Part shown: one piece after another, positions 9,401-18,563 of the stretch
How positions within the stretch are numbered: position 1 is the stretch's first letter
Layout: each line of letters opens with the position of its first letter
DNA from: an uncultured Williamsia sp.
Lineage (GTDB): Bacteria > Actinomycetota > Actinomycetes > Mycobacteriales > Mycobacteriaceae
Direction: 5' to 3'
Length of the DNA: 64,000 bases
Assembly (NCBI RefSeq): GCF_947494875.1
Contig: NZ_CANLWM010000001.1
Span: 1,054,001 to 1,118,000 of the forward strand
Translations under genes and position numbers: made by a program
The notes under the pieces: model-generated
What the model was told of the DNA's origin: nothing
Seen by the model: the letters and a program-made list of their open reading frames with translations, nothing else
Database searches by the model: none

Positions 9401-9835
9401 CGGGAGCACGGGGCCGTCGAGCAGTCCCAGGACGGTGCGCGCCTGGCGAACCATCTCGACGGGGTCTGCGCCCGTGAGCGGGAGTCCGGCGGCGAACTCG
9501 ATGTCGGTGACCGCGTCCGGCGGCAGCGTGAGCCGTACGAGGCCACCGCGGGACCGCACGCTGCCCGGCGGGAGGCCCGCGATCTCGAGACTGTCGCGGA
9601 CGCGCGAGAGGATCCCGCGCATCGCCGGGTTCCACGACCGGGGACGCTCCGACGGCCACACGACGGTTGCCAGATCGTCCAGGCGCATGTCGCGATGCCG
9701 GTTCACCGCGAGGTATGCGAACACCTCGACGCAGCGCTGGCCACCGACGACGCGCGGATGGACCTCCCTGCCGCGGTGGACGACACGGACCTCGCCGACG
9801 AGTCGGACAGCGACATCTACGCCATCCGTGATCAC
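6419..9835 (-). CDS. Large BTAD-domain transcriptional regulator with AAA-type NTPase (SARP/AfsR-like)
   Basis: 1138 residues. Residues 1-100 form an OmpR-like winged helix and about 100-250 a bacterial transcriptional activation domain ending PSSETEELFLAIL. The NTPase starts near 265 with RDELIGRTAELARI, Walker A GEAGSGKST and Walker B LLVIDDLHWA. About 600 residues of TPR-like helices follow, and there is no LuxR helix-turn-helix at the C-terminus. The architecture fits SARP-type activators, which use ATP and an unknown signal to bind promoters of secondary-metabolite or stress genes. It is alone on its strand between the PGRS-like gene and a secreted-protein gene. GTG 9835 is 6 nt after a -10-like hexamer, so it is probably leaderless. 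The targets are unknown. Confidence 0.88.
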   Translation of the reverse strand: MITDGVDVAVRLVGEVRVVHRGREVHPRVVGGQRCVEVFAYLAVNRHRDMRLDDLATVVWPSERPRSWNPAMRGILSRVRDSLEIAGLPPGSVRSRGGLVRLTLPPDAVTDIEFAAGLPLTGADPVEMVRQARTVLGLLDGPVLPDVTGHWADDIRSTVTRLRRRALEVDAEMSSRIADHEHAVAAAERLITADPLRESAYRIAMRGHVAMGERGRALDVAARCRAVLADELGITPSSETEELFLAILRADEEAEVAPPVTRDELIGRTAELARIADIVDRAARGHGQTVVITGEAGSGKSTIAAEAMHRARARGLDVLHGRCSEEAVVPFEPLVEAISGDLDQMTPADARARVAQTPGVARLLPQTVRRLGLDLPVDDSSDDRSVVMTAVVDWLTGPGRSNAALLVIDDLHWATTATLAVLRWIIRASGSRRLCVIVTIREEYLDTPEIRATVDVAGKQGAAHRIPLTGLTAAEVAAVVEASGSGLDPAVLHARTHGLPLFVDSLISSHRDGAGAALPTSIAESVSRQERQLGPAAADLLHACAVAGMTTRREVLRGTTPDLDDPSFADALDDLVRHRLVIESDTGSEVQMRHPLVQEAVYHGIGGSHRSALHSRIAHVLEDLGDLGAPDDCARLAYHLSRGFDADRRRAADLWWRAGDGAVAVGAYEDGVAFYRSAAERLLPRGDSATRCRLQVDLGRALRKARDPEFRPTLLGAADMARRLGDVDLQVTATLANDLQGILYVHIHSDGDRIADLYDALEALDASGRDDGVQTAHLLSQLAVELIWVSDHTTRRDLLERAIRAARGAGDRGALVAALSATVIALRVPQASDLRRSAYTELMELSATSSDRRVDPLVAVWIARHQIEYGELRDATRMTANLTPAQASRDPEMAWLTRSIHFAIDLAAGRLARAETRLVDLRDIPSSPVETYSFGRLLGPTFALRALRGDMSEVVAAREAITERFDIVDTYRACLATAFVDVGEIDAARRLVDWYDRGRLDKIPLNNMWLSTIATIGRVAAQVGHSEICSIVYEMLSPYADENTISFASVYGTVHHHLGELAVATGEFDRATDHLEDALDSHRDNGFEGWYAETLYLAALLEQRRDGRATAESLTRARRAAEDVGATAVLRRIDAIGL

Positions 9836-9841
9836 GCATCC

Positions 9842-9847
9842 ACGATA
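9842..9847 (-). promoter_or_regulatory. -10 hexamer of a probable leaderless promoter for the BTAD regulator
   Basis: TATCGT read on the minus strand, 6 nt before the GTG start at 9835; no convincing -35. Confidence 0.4.
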
Positions 9848-9985
9848 GGCGAGTCCAGTGCCCTACCAGGAACATCCCGCCGACGACGCGTCTCCGGGAT
9901 CCGACACCTCTCGGATCAGCACACCGGGGGTGTCACCGGCAGACGACGTCGAGACCGACTGTCGGAGGGGACGACCGCGCCCAGA

Positions 9986-10019
9986 GTCGTGCCGACACCC
10001 GAGTGGGTGCCGGCACGAC
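9986..10019 (-). terminator. Hairpin terminator after the secreted-protein gene
   Basis: Stem 9986-10000 pairs with 10005-10019 over 15 positions with a single A/C mismatch; the loop is GAGT. It starts 10 bp beyond the stop codon at 10030. There is no T tract, as is common in high-GC actinobacteria. Confidence 0.7.
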
Positions 10020-10029
10020 GCGGCTGTGC

Positions 10030-10755
10030 TCAGTCGCCCTGGAGGGCGATGCCGGTGGTCCCGGCGGCGTACGGCCCGAACGTCTGCACCTTGCCGGGCC
10101 TCGAGGCCGTACCGCCGCATCCGAGGTTCGCGGTGAACTCGGCGGCCGAGTAGACCGACGCGGTGAACGACGATGTGGTGGAGGCGTTCTCGGTGTCCCG
10201 CGGCGCACTGCTCAGGCGAGCCTTGACCGTCTGTCCGGCACCCGTGAAGGTGAGGGATGTCGGCTTCGCGAACTTCTCCTTGTCGGCGAGGTAGCACCGC
10301 GCGACGCCTGAGAGCGTCTTCGGAGGTGCGTCGGTGATGGTGAAATTGCTGTCCCGGACGTCGGAACCGTCCTTGTTCTCACAGCGTGTCACGGCGTAGT
10401 AGGAGCCCGGCTTGAGAGCGCTCGTCGTCTTGAATGCGGCGTAGAGACCGGACAGGTCTCCGCGTGCAGCGCGCAACGAGAGCGTCGACTTCGAGAGGGG
10501 CTTGTCGTTCCCGTTCTGGTACAGCGTCAACGAGCAGGTCGGCCTGCTGTCGCCGCCGGCGAGCAGCACGTTGACCGCGAACTTGTTGCCGAACTGCGAG
10601 TCGAGCGGTTGGTTGCTGCCGGTGGGATCGACGATCGAAGCCTGGTAGTCGAAGATCTGGGGCGGCGCGGCAGATGCCGGGCCGGCGCCGAGGCTGATGG
10701 CGGCCCCGGCCGCGACGAGGATCGCAGCCGACGCGCCGAAGAATGACTTGCGCAT
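10030..10755 (-). CDS. Secreted hypothetical protein
   Basis: 241 residues from ATG 10755 (MRKSFFGASAAILVAAG), which gives a classical Sec signal peptide cleaved near GPASA/APPQ at about residue 30. The open frame starts 17 codons earlier, but those residues do not fit a signal. The mature part is beta-rich and has four Cys (RPTCSL, VTRCEN, VARCYL, LGCGGT) that could form two disulfides. No enzymatic motif is visible and I do not recognise the family. It has a strong hairpin terminator and faces a long AT-rich region upstream. Likely an exported or surface protein of mycolata. Confidence 0.78.
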   Translation of the reverse strand: MRKSFFGASAAILVAAGAAISLGAGPASAAPPQIFDYQASIVDPTGSNQPLDSQFGNKFAVNVLLAGGDSRPTCSLTLYQNGNDKPLSKSTLSLRAARGDLSGLYAAFKTTSALKPGSYYAVTRCENKDGSDVRDSNFTITDAPPKTLSGVARCYLADKEKFAKPTSLTFTGAGQTVKARLSSAPRDTENASTTSSFTASVYSAAEFTANLGCGGTASRPGKVQTFGPYAAGTTGIALQGD

Positions 10756-11242
10756 TGTTCTCTCTTTCTGTGGGTCGCCGGTCACGACGGAGATCACGTT
10801 CTGCACAAGATCAGCAGCATCAGTCGTACGACAGACCGGACGGAGGGCTCGACTGGACCCCGCCGAGAAGGGCGAGGCGGTCGAACCCGGGCTGGGTCGA
10901 CCACGAGCTGAAGGGGTGGGGTGACAGGCCCCAGGATCACCGGCTGGTGGTGGTGATCGGTCGTTCGAGACGATTTGACGCTCGTAATGGAGTAGAGCAC
11001 ACCGCTAGATCACGAACAAGAAAAATTGGCACTTTGGAATAGATTCTTTGATCACGAGATCATCACGAACAGGACGAAACTGCTGTTCAGGCCCCTGCAT
11101 GTACGACGTTCGGGTGACGTTGCGACCAATACGTCTGTACGGACCGAGTATTTCTTTCTTATTTTTTGTGGTGAACGAACAAATTGCAGAATATTTACAG
11201 CCCGCGGTTATGATTTGCGGCTCGACGCTTCTCGGCGATTCC
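10756..11242. other. Long AT-rich intergenic region
   Basis: No convincing gene in 487 bp. By count 11001-11210 has 94 G+C in 210 bases (45%), far below the surroundings. It contains T-rich and A-rich runs and two copies of ATCACGAACA (11009-11018 and 11062-11071), with a related ATCACGAGAT at 11051-11060. It serves as upstream region of the secreted-protein gene and downstream region of the M50 gene. AT-rich islands of this kind are typical Lsr2 targets, and Lsr2 is encoded at 63705. Confidence 0.6.
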
Positions 11243-12025
11243 TCAGCGCCAGAAGACGACGAGTTGGTAGCCCAGGGAGGCCAACGTCGAGGGAACGCCG
11301 GAGCGGTCGAAGATCCAGTAGATGACGTCGAAGAACGCCCTGTTGACCGGGGGTAGCAGCAGGAGGACGAAGACGATGAGGAATCCGTACTGACCGATCT
11401 GTGCCATCGACCGCCTCGTCTGCATCGAGAGGTACGGCTCGATCGCCCCGTACCCGTCGAGTCCGGGAACCGGCAGCAGGTTCAGCACCGCGGCCGTGAT
11501 CTGCAGGAACGCGAGCATCGCGAGTGCCGACCACAGGTTGATCGTCGCGAAGTCGATCGAGTCGATCCGCGTCCGCAGCACGGCCAGCAGGATCACCGCG
11601 ATGACGATGTTGGCCGCGGGTCCGGCGAGCGACACGATCGTGCGCTGTCCCTTGCGCATCGCCCCGGTGTTGACGTACACCGCGCCGCCGGGGAATCCGA
11701 TGCCGCCCAGCAGGATGATGACGAGCGGCAGCGTGATCGACAGACCCGGGTGCGCGTATTTGCGGGGGTCGAGTGTGAGGTAGCCGCGCAGCTCGGCGTT
11801 GGTGTCACCGAACGCGAACGCGGTGACGGCGTGGCCGAACTCGTGCAGGCAGAGGGAGACCACCCAGCCGCCGACGACGAGCATCAGCGCGCCGGCGATG
11901 GAGGTGGTGTTGCGGCCGGGATCCGAGTTGGCCAGCACCACGCCGCCGACCACGGTCACCGCGACCACGCCGAGGAACACCGGCCCGGGACGGACCGACC
12001 GTGCGAGCTGGGTTGCGGTGCTCAC
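11243..12025 (-). CDS. Site-2 protease family (M50) membrane metalloprotease, Rv0359-like
   Basis: 260 residues with about six membrane helices. The zinc site HEFGH lies in a helix near residue 61, and the third zinc ligand motif is NLLPVPGLDGYG near residue 187. Both are diagnostic for intramembrane proteases of the M50/S2P group, which cut membrane-bound regulators or handle signal-peptide remnants. The order M50 protease, Rv0358-like gene, divergent purA is the same as Rv0359-Rv0358-purA in M. tuberculosis. Its ATG overlaps the preceding gene by 4 bp, so the two are translationally coupled. The natural substrate is unknown. Confidence 0.9.
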   Translation of the reverse strand: MSTATQLARSVRPGPVFLGVVAVTVVGGVVLANSDPGRNTTSIAGALMLVVGGWVVSLCLHEFGHAVTAFAFGDTNAELRGYLTLDPRKYAHPGLSITLPLVIILLGGIGFPGGAVYVNTGAMRKGQRTIVSLAGPAANIVIAVILLAVLRTRIDSIDFATINLWSALAMLAFLQITAAVLNLLPVPGLDGYGAIEPYLSMQTRRSMAQIGQYGFLIVFVLLLLPPVNRAFFDVIYWIFDRSGVPSTLASLGYQLVVFWR

Positions 12026-12705
12026 GGTCGCACCAGCTTCCAGTCGTCGGCGTGGCGGTAGAACGTCGAACGGGGGACGGGTCGCGGCGCCCGCACGCCG
12101 TCGCGTTCGACGACGATGTCGATGCCGCCGGTCTGCACGGCTCGACCGGCGATCCAGCGGGTCCGGAACCGCCGGGGCAGGGCGCCCTCGACGCCCGGCT
12201 CGTGCGCGGTTGGGCGGATGCGCACCTCGCGTGAGGTCCCGGAGAACAGGCGCTCGTTGTCGACGTAGGTCTCGCCGGTGAACTCGCCGTCGGCGCCGCG
12301 GAGCGACGCCTCGCCGACGACGACCGCCGCGGCGTCGTCACGGATCAGCGGCAGCGTCGACGCCGTCCCGCCGAGCGCGAGGCTCGCGGCATCGTCCCCG
12401 TGGGGCAGCCCGTAGACGCGGGTGGCAGGGGTGGCGGCGGGCGCCACGTACGCGACCTCGAGGTCGAGACGCTCGGCGATCATCAGCCGGGAGACGACGC
12501 CGGCGAGCACCGCGTCGGGCGTCTCGGTGCCGCCCACGACCACCACCCGGACCACGTCGAGCGGGGCTGCCGCCTTCGCCACGGAGGCACGCATGTCGTC
12601 GCGAGAGAGTGACGTCCGGATGACGGGGAAATCGGCGAAGTCGGCGGGGACGGTGGCGTCGGACGCCGCGATCACGGCCGGCCGGGCCGGGCTCGGCGCA
12701 GTCAT
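12022..12705 (-). CDS. Conserved hypothetical protein, Rv0358-like
   Basis: About 227 residues starting MTAPSPARPAVIAASDATV. An in-frame ATG 9 nt upstream (12714) is possible, but the GGAG at 12715-12718 is better placed for 12705. No membrane helix is visible. There are alternating hydrophobic strands (VVRVVVVGGTETPDAVLAG) and a C-terminal YRHADDWKLVRP. It is conserved next to purA and the M50 protease in mycolata, but I know no assigned function. The stop codon overlaps the start of the protease gene (ATGA). Confidence 0.75.
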   Translation of the reverse strand: MTAPSPARPAVIAASDATVPADFADFPVIRTSLSRDDMRASVAKAAAPLDVVRVVVVGGTETPDAVLAGVVSRLMIAERLDLEVAYVAPAATPATRVYGLPHGDDAASLALGGTASTLPLIRDDAAAVVVGEASLRGADGEFTGETYVDNERLFSGTSREVRIRPTAHEPGVEGALPRRFRTRWIAGRAVQTGGIDIVVERDGVRAPRPVPRSTFYRHADDWKLVRP

Positions 12706-12752
12706 GGCCGGCATCTCCGATTCGTTCGTGTGCGCGGTCGACGCGAGTCAGT

Positions 12753-12782
12753 GTGACCGGCGACGCACCGAGCCAGTAGGGT
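12753..12782 (+). promoter_or_regulatory. Probable purA promoter
   Basis: GTGACC (12753-12758), an 18-bp spacer and TAGGGT (12777-12782). Transcription would begin near 12789, giving a leader of about 37 nt with GGAAGGAG before GTG 12826. Confidence 0.5.
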
Positions 12783-12801
12783 TGTCCCACGGTTCGGGTG
12801 A

Positions 12802-14112
<1,311 letters not shown>

Positions 14113-14116
14113 TCAC

Positions 14117-14695
14117 GTGCGGCGCCTCTACGTCGTGGTCGGCGCCCTCGTGGTCGTCGCCCTGGCGGTACCGCTGATCCTGTCGATCGTCTCGCGCGGT
14201 GGCTCCGACGACCGCGCCTCGTCCCCGACGTCGTCGGGCTCGACGGCCACGTCGAGTGCGGTACAGCCGTCGGCCGAGGCGATGTACGCGCAGCCCGGCC
14301 AATGCGTGGAGCTCGACGTGCGTCCGGCCGGGATCGTCCCGCGGACGCAGGACTGCTCGGCTCAGGCGTTCACGTTCGTCGTCGCTGCGGCGCTGCCGTC
14401 CCCGACGGATCCATGCGGCGACGGACCGTATTCGCAGATCACGCAACCCGGGTTCGGAAAACTCTGCGTGGTCCCCAACTTCGTCGAGGGTGACTGCTAC
14501 TCGATCCCCTCGCAGACCGGGACACTGGCCGACTTCCGTCGCGGCGCCTGCGGACAGCCGCCCGCGACCCGGGGTGGACAGGTCATCCGGGTGGAACGGC
14601 GTGCCGCCGCGACCACCGTGGACTGCCCGGGCGGTCAGGTCGTCGCGTTCGCACAGCCGACCCCGATCGCGTACTGCCTCGCCCGCGCAGACTGA
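14117..14695 (+). CDS. Single-pass membrane or exported protein with LppU/septum-formation-like Cys pattern
   Basis: 192 residues from GTG 14117, only 4 bp after the purA stop, so probably in one transcript with purA. One N-terminal membrane helix (LYVVVGALVVVALAVPLIL) is followed by a Ser/Thr linker and an outer domain with six Cys. The GQCVELDVRP and RTQDCSAQAFTFVVAAA motifs, then PCGDG, LCVVPNFVEGDCYSI and a late CPGG, recall the LppU/SCO3897-type exported domain of actinobacteria, where DC...V repeats form disulfides. Function is not known. The family resemblance is from motif memory and is moderate. Confidence 0.7.
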   Translation: MRRLYVVVGALVVVALAVPLILSIVSRGGSDDRASSPTSSGSTATSSAVQPSAEAMYAQPGQCVELDVRPAGIVPRTQDCSAQAFTFVVAAALPSPTDPCGDGPYSQITQPGFGKLCVVPNFVEGDCYSIPSQTGTLADFRRGACGQPPATRGGQVIRVERRAAATTVDCPGGQVVAFAQPTPIAYCLARAD

Positions 14696-14899
14696 CCGGA
14701 CCGGCTCAGACGCCTGCGGTGGCGGTGTCGGCGTGACACAGTGAGGGTGGTCGCCCTCTCGCCACAGCCCTGGCGTCTCCGCGACCGTCGACCGCACCGT
14801 GTGGCGAGCAGAGTCCACGCGGACATCCGCCGTGACACCCGCCCGCGCGCCGTCGTCGTGCGTGTCGGCGTGTGCCGCACTCAGCTGCTGGGAGCCCCT

Positions 14900-17800
14900 G
14901 TGCCCGATGCCGGCTCGTCGCCCCATGTCCCTGATGCGAACGCCGTCCCCGACGCGTCCGATCCGCCCGGTCGGTCCGAGAAGTCCGGTCCGCAGCCCGA
15001 TTTCCGGCCGCTGAGCCAGGACGCCGCGGCCGATCCTCCGCGCGACGTCGAGATCGTCGTCGACGGGCGCGTGATCCCGGCGGTCGCGGACCGGCCGGCG
15101 ATCGAGGCACTCATCGCCGACCAGGGCCAGAAGTGGCCGCGCGTCTGCTACCACCCCGCGCTGGGCGCGCTGCAGACGTGCGACACCTGCATGGTCGAGG
15201 TCGACGGCGAGATGGTGCGTGCCTGCGCGACCACCGTCACCGCCGGCCTCGAGATCGGGACCGAGGGAGTGTCGGCGGAGGCGCGGGAAGAGGCCGCGCA
15301 GCGACTGATCCGCAAGCACGTCCTCTACTGCACCATCTGCGACCACAACGACGGCGCCTGCGAGCTGAAGAAGGGTGTGGAGGCCGCGGGACTCACCCAC
15401 GAGCGCAACCCTTTCCAACCGAAGCCCTACGAGATCGACGACAGCCACCCGTTCTACCGCTACGACCCCGACCAGTGCATCCTGTGCGGCCGGTGCGTCG
15501 AGGCGTGCCAGGACGTGCAGGTCACCGAGACCCTGTCCATCGACTGGGAGTCCGACAACCCGCGCGTGCTGTGGGACGGAGGATCACCTGCGGGCGAATC
15601 GTCCTGTGTCTCCTGCGGTCACTGCGTCACCGTGTGCCCGTGCAACGCGCTGATGGAGAAGTCGATGCTCGGTCGCCACGGGTTGTTCACGTCGTGGCCC
15701 GAGGAGACCCGTGAGCCGGCGATCGACATCGTCAAGGGTGTCGAGCCCACCACCGGGTACCTACCGCTCTATGCGCTGAGCGACGCCGAGGCCACGGCGC
15801 GACAGGCCGTCACGGACGTGACGAAGACGGTGTGCACCTACTGCGGTGTCGGGTGCAGCTTCGACGTGGAGACCCGGGGCCGGGAGATCCTGCGCATCCA
15901 ACCGCAGCACGAGGGGCCGGCCAACTCGATCTCGACCTGTGTGAAGGGCAAGTTCGGGTGGGACCACATCAACGCCCCCGACCGTCTCACCCAGCCGATC
16001 GTGCGACGCGGCAACCGCTTCGTCGAGGTGTCCTGGGCCGAGGCGCTCGATCACATCGCCGAACGGATGACCGCGATCATCGATCGGGACGGACCGGATG
16101 CGGTCGCCGTGATCGGTTCGTCGAAGGCGACGAACGAGGAGTCGTACCTGACGCAGAAGCTCGCCCGCCAGGTGTTCGGCACCCACAACACCGACAACTG
16201 CTCGCGCTACTGTCAGGCGCCGGCGACCCAGGGCCTCTGGCGGACCGTCGGATACGGCGGTGACGCCGGGTCGATCAGCGACATGGAACGTGCTGCGCTG
16301 GTCCTCGTCGTCGGGTCCAACACCTCCGACTCCCACCCGGTGATCGCCGCGCGCCTGCGTCGCGCGCACAAACTGAACGGGCAGCAGCACATCGTCGCCG
16401 ATCTCCGCGAACACGGTCTCGCCGAGCGCGCCGAGGTGTTCCTCCGACCCGAACCCGGCACCGACCTCATCTGGTTGTCCGCGGTCGCGCGGCACATCCT
16501 CGACGAGGGCTGGGCGGACGAGGACTTCCTCGCCGATCACGTGAACGGTCTCGACGAGTACCGGGACTCGTTGGCGCCCTTCACCCTGGCGTATGCGCAG
16601 GAGCGGACCGGGATAACGGTCGACACCCTCGTCGAGGTCGCCCGACGGGTGGCCACCGCGGACTCCGTCGTCGCGTTGTGGGCGATGGGCGTCACCCAGC
16701 ACCACATGGGATCGGACACGTCGACGGCGATCTCGAACCTGCTGCTGGTGACCGGCAACTACGGGCGTCCGGGGACGGGCGCCTACCCGCTGCGAGGGCA
16801 CAACAACGTGCAGGGCTGCAGCGACTTCGGGACGATCAACACCTTCTACACCGGGTACCAGCCGATCGACGACCCGGAGGCGAAGGCGAAGTTCGAACGC
16901 GCCTACGGCCGCGAGTTCTCCACCGAACCGGGGATGGACAACCACGAGATGGTCGACGCCGCGCACGAGGGGAGGTTGAAGGGACTCGTCGTCATCGGCG
17001 AGGAGCTGGCCCTCGTCGACGCGAACATCCACTACGTGCAGGAGGCGATGGAGAACCTGGAGTTCTGCGTCGTGTCCGAGTTGTACTTCTCCCGCACCTG
17101 CGAATACGCCGACGTCGTGCTCCCCGCGGCGGCCTCGCTCGAGAAGGACGGGACGTTCACCAGCACCGAGCGCCGTGTCCAGCGGCTGTACAAGGCGATG
17201 GAACCGATCGGCGACGCGAAGGCGGACTGGCAGATCCTCCAGGACATCGCGCGGCACATGGGCTACGAGTGGGGCTACACACACCCGAGCGAGATCATGG
17301 ACGAGATCGCGGCGTTGACACCGCTGTTCGCCGGGGTCCGGTACGACCGGCTGGAGGGCTACGCCTCCCAACAGTGGCCCGTCGCGGAGGACGGCACCGA
17401 CACGCCCTTGCTCTACACCGACGGCTTCCACTTCGACGACGGCCGAGCGAGGTTGTACCCCCTCGACTTCCGGGAGCCGACGGAGAAGCCCGACTCGAAG
17501 TACCCGCTGCACGTGAACAACGGTCGCGTGCTCGAGCACTTCCACGAGGGCAACCTCACCCTGCGGTCGACGGGTCTGGCCCACATCGTCCCCGACACCT
17601 ACGTCGAGATGAACCGGCGGACCGGTGAGGCGTACGGCGGCCTCGCGACCGGCGATTGGGTGCGGCTGGTGTCGCGCCACGGTGAACTCACCGCACGGGT
17701 CCTCCTGTCGGAGGAGATCGCCGACGAGCAGCTGTGGGTGCCGATGCAGGCCGCGGAGATCAACTCGCTCACGTCGAACGAGGTCGACCCGGACTCGCAC

Positions 17801-18064
17801 ACCCCGGCCTACAAGGAGATCGCGGTGTATCTCGAGCGGGCCGACGGTCCTCAGGAGGTGCGCGGCGGTGCCCGACGCGGCGCCGACCGCGGCCGGAAGG
17901 GGGCTCGGGACCTCCGGGCGGATCCGAGCGGTCCGCCCCTGCCCCGCGGCCACCACCGCTACGGACATCCGACGCCGCAGGCCGGCGTGGAGGTCCAGCG
18001 CAAGTGGGACCGCCCCGACTACGTGACGCCCCCGGAACCCGAACCGGGCGACGCCCGAGCCTGA
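14900..18064 (+). CDS. fdhF: Formate dehydrogenase catalytic subunit with NuoG-like iron-sulfur N-terminus
   Basis: 1054 residues oxidising formate to CO2. In order: a [2Fe-2S] domain (RVCYHPALGALQTCDTC), a His/Cys cluster motif (HVLYCTICDHNDGAC), two 4Fe-4S motifs (CILCGRCVEAC and CVSCGHCVTVC), then the molybdopterin domain with its own cluster (VCTYCGVGC) and C-terminal MopB dinucleotide-binding domain (NNGRVLEHFHEGNLT). At the metal ligand position the protein has Cys (DNCSRYCQAP), not selenocysteine. The C-terminal ~70 residues are basic and disordered. GTG 14900 is chosen because GGGAG lies 5 nt upstream; the open frame extends earlier without support. No electron-acceptor subunit lies nearby. 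A DUF1641 protein follows 24 bp downstream. Confidence 0.93.
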   Translation: MPDAGSSPHVPDANAVPDASDPPGRSEKSGPQPDFRPLSQDAAADPPRDVEIVVDGRVIPAVADRPAIEALIADQGQKWPRVCYHPALGALQTCDTCMVEVDGEMVRACATTVTAGLEIGTEGVSAEAREEAAQRLIRKHVLYCTICDHNDGACELKKGVEAAGLTHERNPFQPKPYEIDDSHPFYRYDPDQCILCGRCVEACQDVQVTETLSIDWESDNPRVLWDGGSPAGESSCVSCGHCVTVCPCNALMEKSMLGRHGLFTSWPEETREPAIDIVKGVEPTTGYLPLYALSDAEATARQAVTDVTKTVCTYCGVGCSFDVETRGREILRIQPQHEGPANSISTCVKGKFGWDHINAPDRLTQPIVRRGNRFVEVSWAEALDHIAERMTAIIDRDGPDAVAVIGSSKATNEESYLTQKLARQVFGTHNTDNCSRYCQAPATQGLWRTVGYGGDAGSISDMERAALVLVVGSNTSDSHPVIAARLRRAHKLNGQQHIVADLREHGLAERAEVFLRPEPGTDLIWLSAVARHILDEGWADEDFLADHVNGLDEYRDSLAPFTLAYAQERTGITVDTLVEVARRVATADSVVALWAMGVTQHHMGSDTSTAISNLLLVTGNYGRPGTGAYPLRGHNNVQGCSDFGTINTFYTGYQPIDDPEAKAKFERAYGREFSTEPGMDNHEMVDAAHEGRLKGLVVIGEELALVDANIHYVQEAMENLEFCVVSELYFSRTCEYADVVLPAAASLEKDGTFTSTERRVQRLYKAMEPIGDAKADWQILQDIARHMGYEWGYTHPSEIMDEIAALTPLFAGVRYDRLEGYASQQWPVAEDGTDTPLLYTDGFHFDDGRARLYPLDFREPTEKPDSKYPLHVNNGRVLEHFHEGNLTLRSTGLAHIVPDTYVEMNRRTGEAYGGLATGDWVRLVSRHGELTARVLLSEEIADEQLWVPMQAAEINSLTSNEVDPDSHTPAYKEIAVYLERADGPQEVRGGARRGADRGRKGARDLRADPSGPPLPRGHHRYGHPTPQAGVEVQRKWDRPDYVTPPEPEPGDARA

Positions 18065-18088
18065 ACCACCCCGACGAGAGGCCCGACC

Positions 18089-18505
18089 ATGGCACGCTCA
18101 CTCGCCTACACACCGCCCACCCCACCGGACACCGGTGCCCGCGACGAACTGGACGACCTCGTCGACGCACTGCACGAGAGCGGACTGCTCCGGGCCCTCG
18201 CCGGCGGTGCGCGGGCCTACCCGACGTTGCTGCACACCCTGCTCGACGCGATCGACGCCGACACACTGCGCGCCGGTCTCGCCGTCGCCGGCGGGCTCGC
18301 CGACCTGGACCCCGATGCCGCGGAACGACTGGCCGGTGGCATCCGACAGGCGCGCTCGGACGCGACCGCCGCGGCTACCGGACGTCCGGAGGGCCCGATC
18401 GGTCTGGCCAAGCGACTCCGCGACCCCGACACGCGACGTGGGTTGTCCGCGGCTCTGGCTGCGCTCGCGGCGATCGGGGCGGCGCTGGGCCCCGAGAGGC
18501 GCTGA
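18089..18505 (+). CDS. DUF1641 protein, formate dehydrogenase-associated
   Basis: 138 residues, Ala/Leu/Asp-rich and helical, with LVDALHESGLLRALAGGARA and the GPIGLAKRLRDPDTRRGL signature of DUF1641. Proteins of this group regularly follow formate dehydrogenase genes in actinobacteria and firmicutes and are thought to be an accessory or small subunit; no direct role is established that I know of. It lies 24 bp after fdhF with its own GAGAGG site, so it is almost certainly in the same operon. Confidence 0.85.
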   Translation: MARSLAYTPPTPPDTGARDELDDLVDALHESGLLRALAGGARAYPTLLHTLLDAIDADTLRAGLAVAGGLADLDPDAAERLAGGIRQARSDATAAATGRPEGPIGLAKRLRDPDTRRGLSAALAALAAIGAALGPERR

Positions 18506-18563
18506 GGGCGGCGGTTCGCCTCGTCGTCACCTCCCGTTCGCCCGCGGGCGCGACGATGCCGGG

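Noticed and set aside
11026-11325. Two overlapping plus-strand ORFs (about 100 codons each) in the AT-rich spacer
   Set aside because: They run into the M50 protease gene on the other strand, lack a ribosome site and show no coherent codon bias; the open frames follow from low stop density in the GC-rich end.
14741-14899. Extended N-terminus of the formate dehydrogenase
   Set aside because: Arg-rich and non-conserved in appearance; GGGAG-GTG at 14900 is the supported start.
15761-17968. 735-codon frame opposite fdhF
   Set aside because: Shadow of the formate dehydrogenase gene; no recognisable domain.
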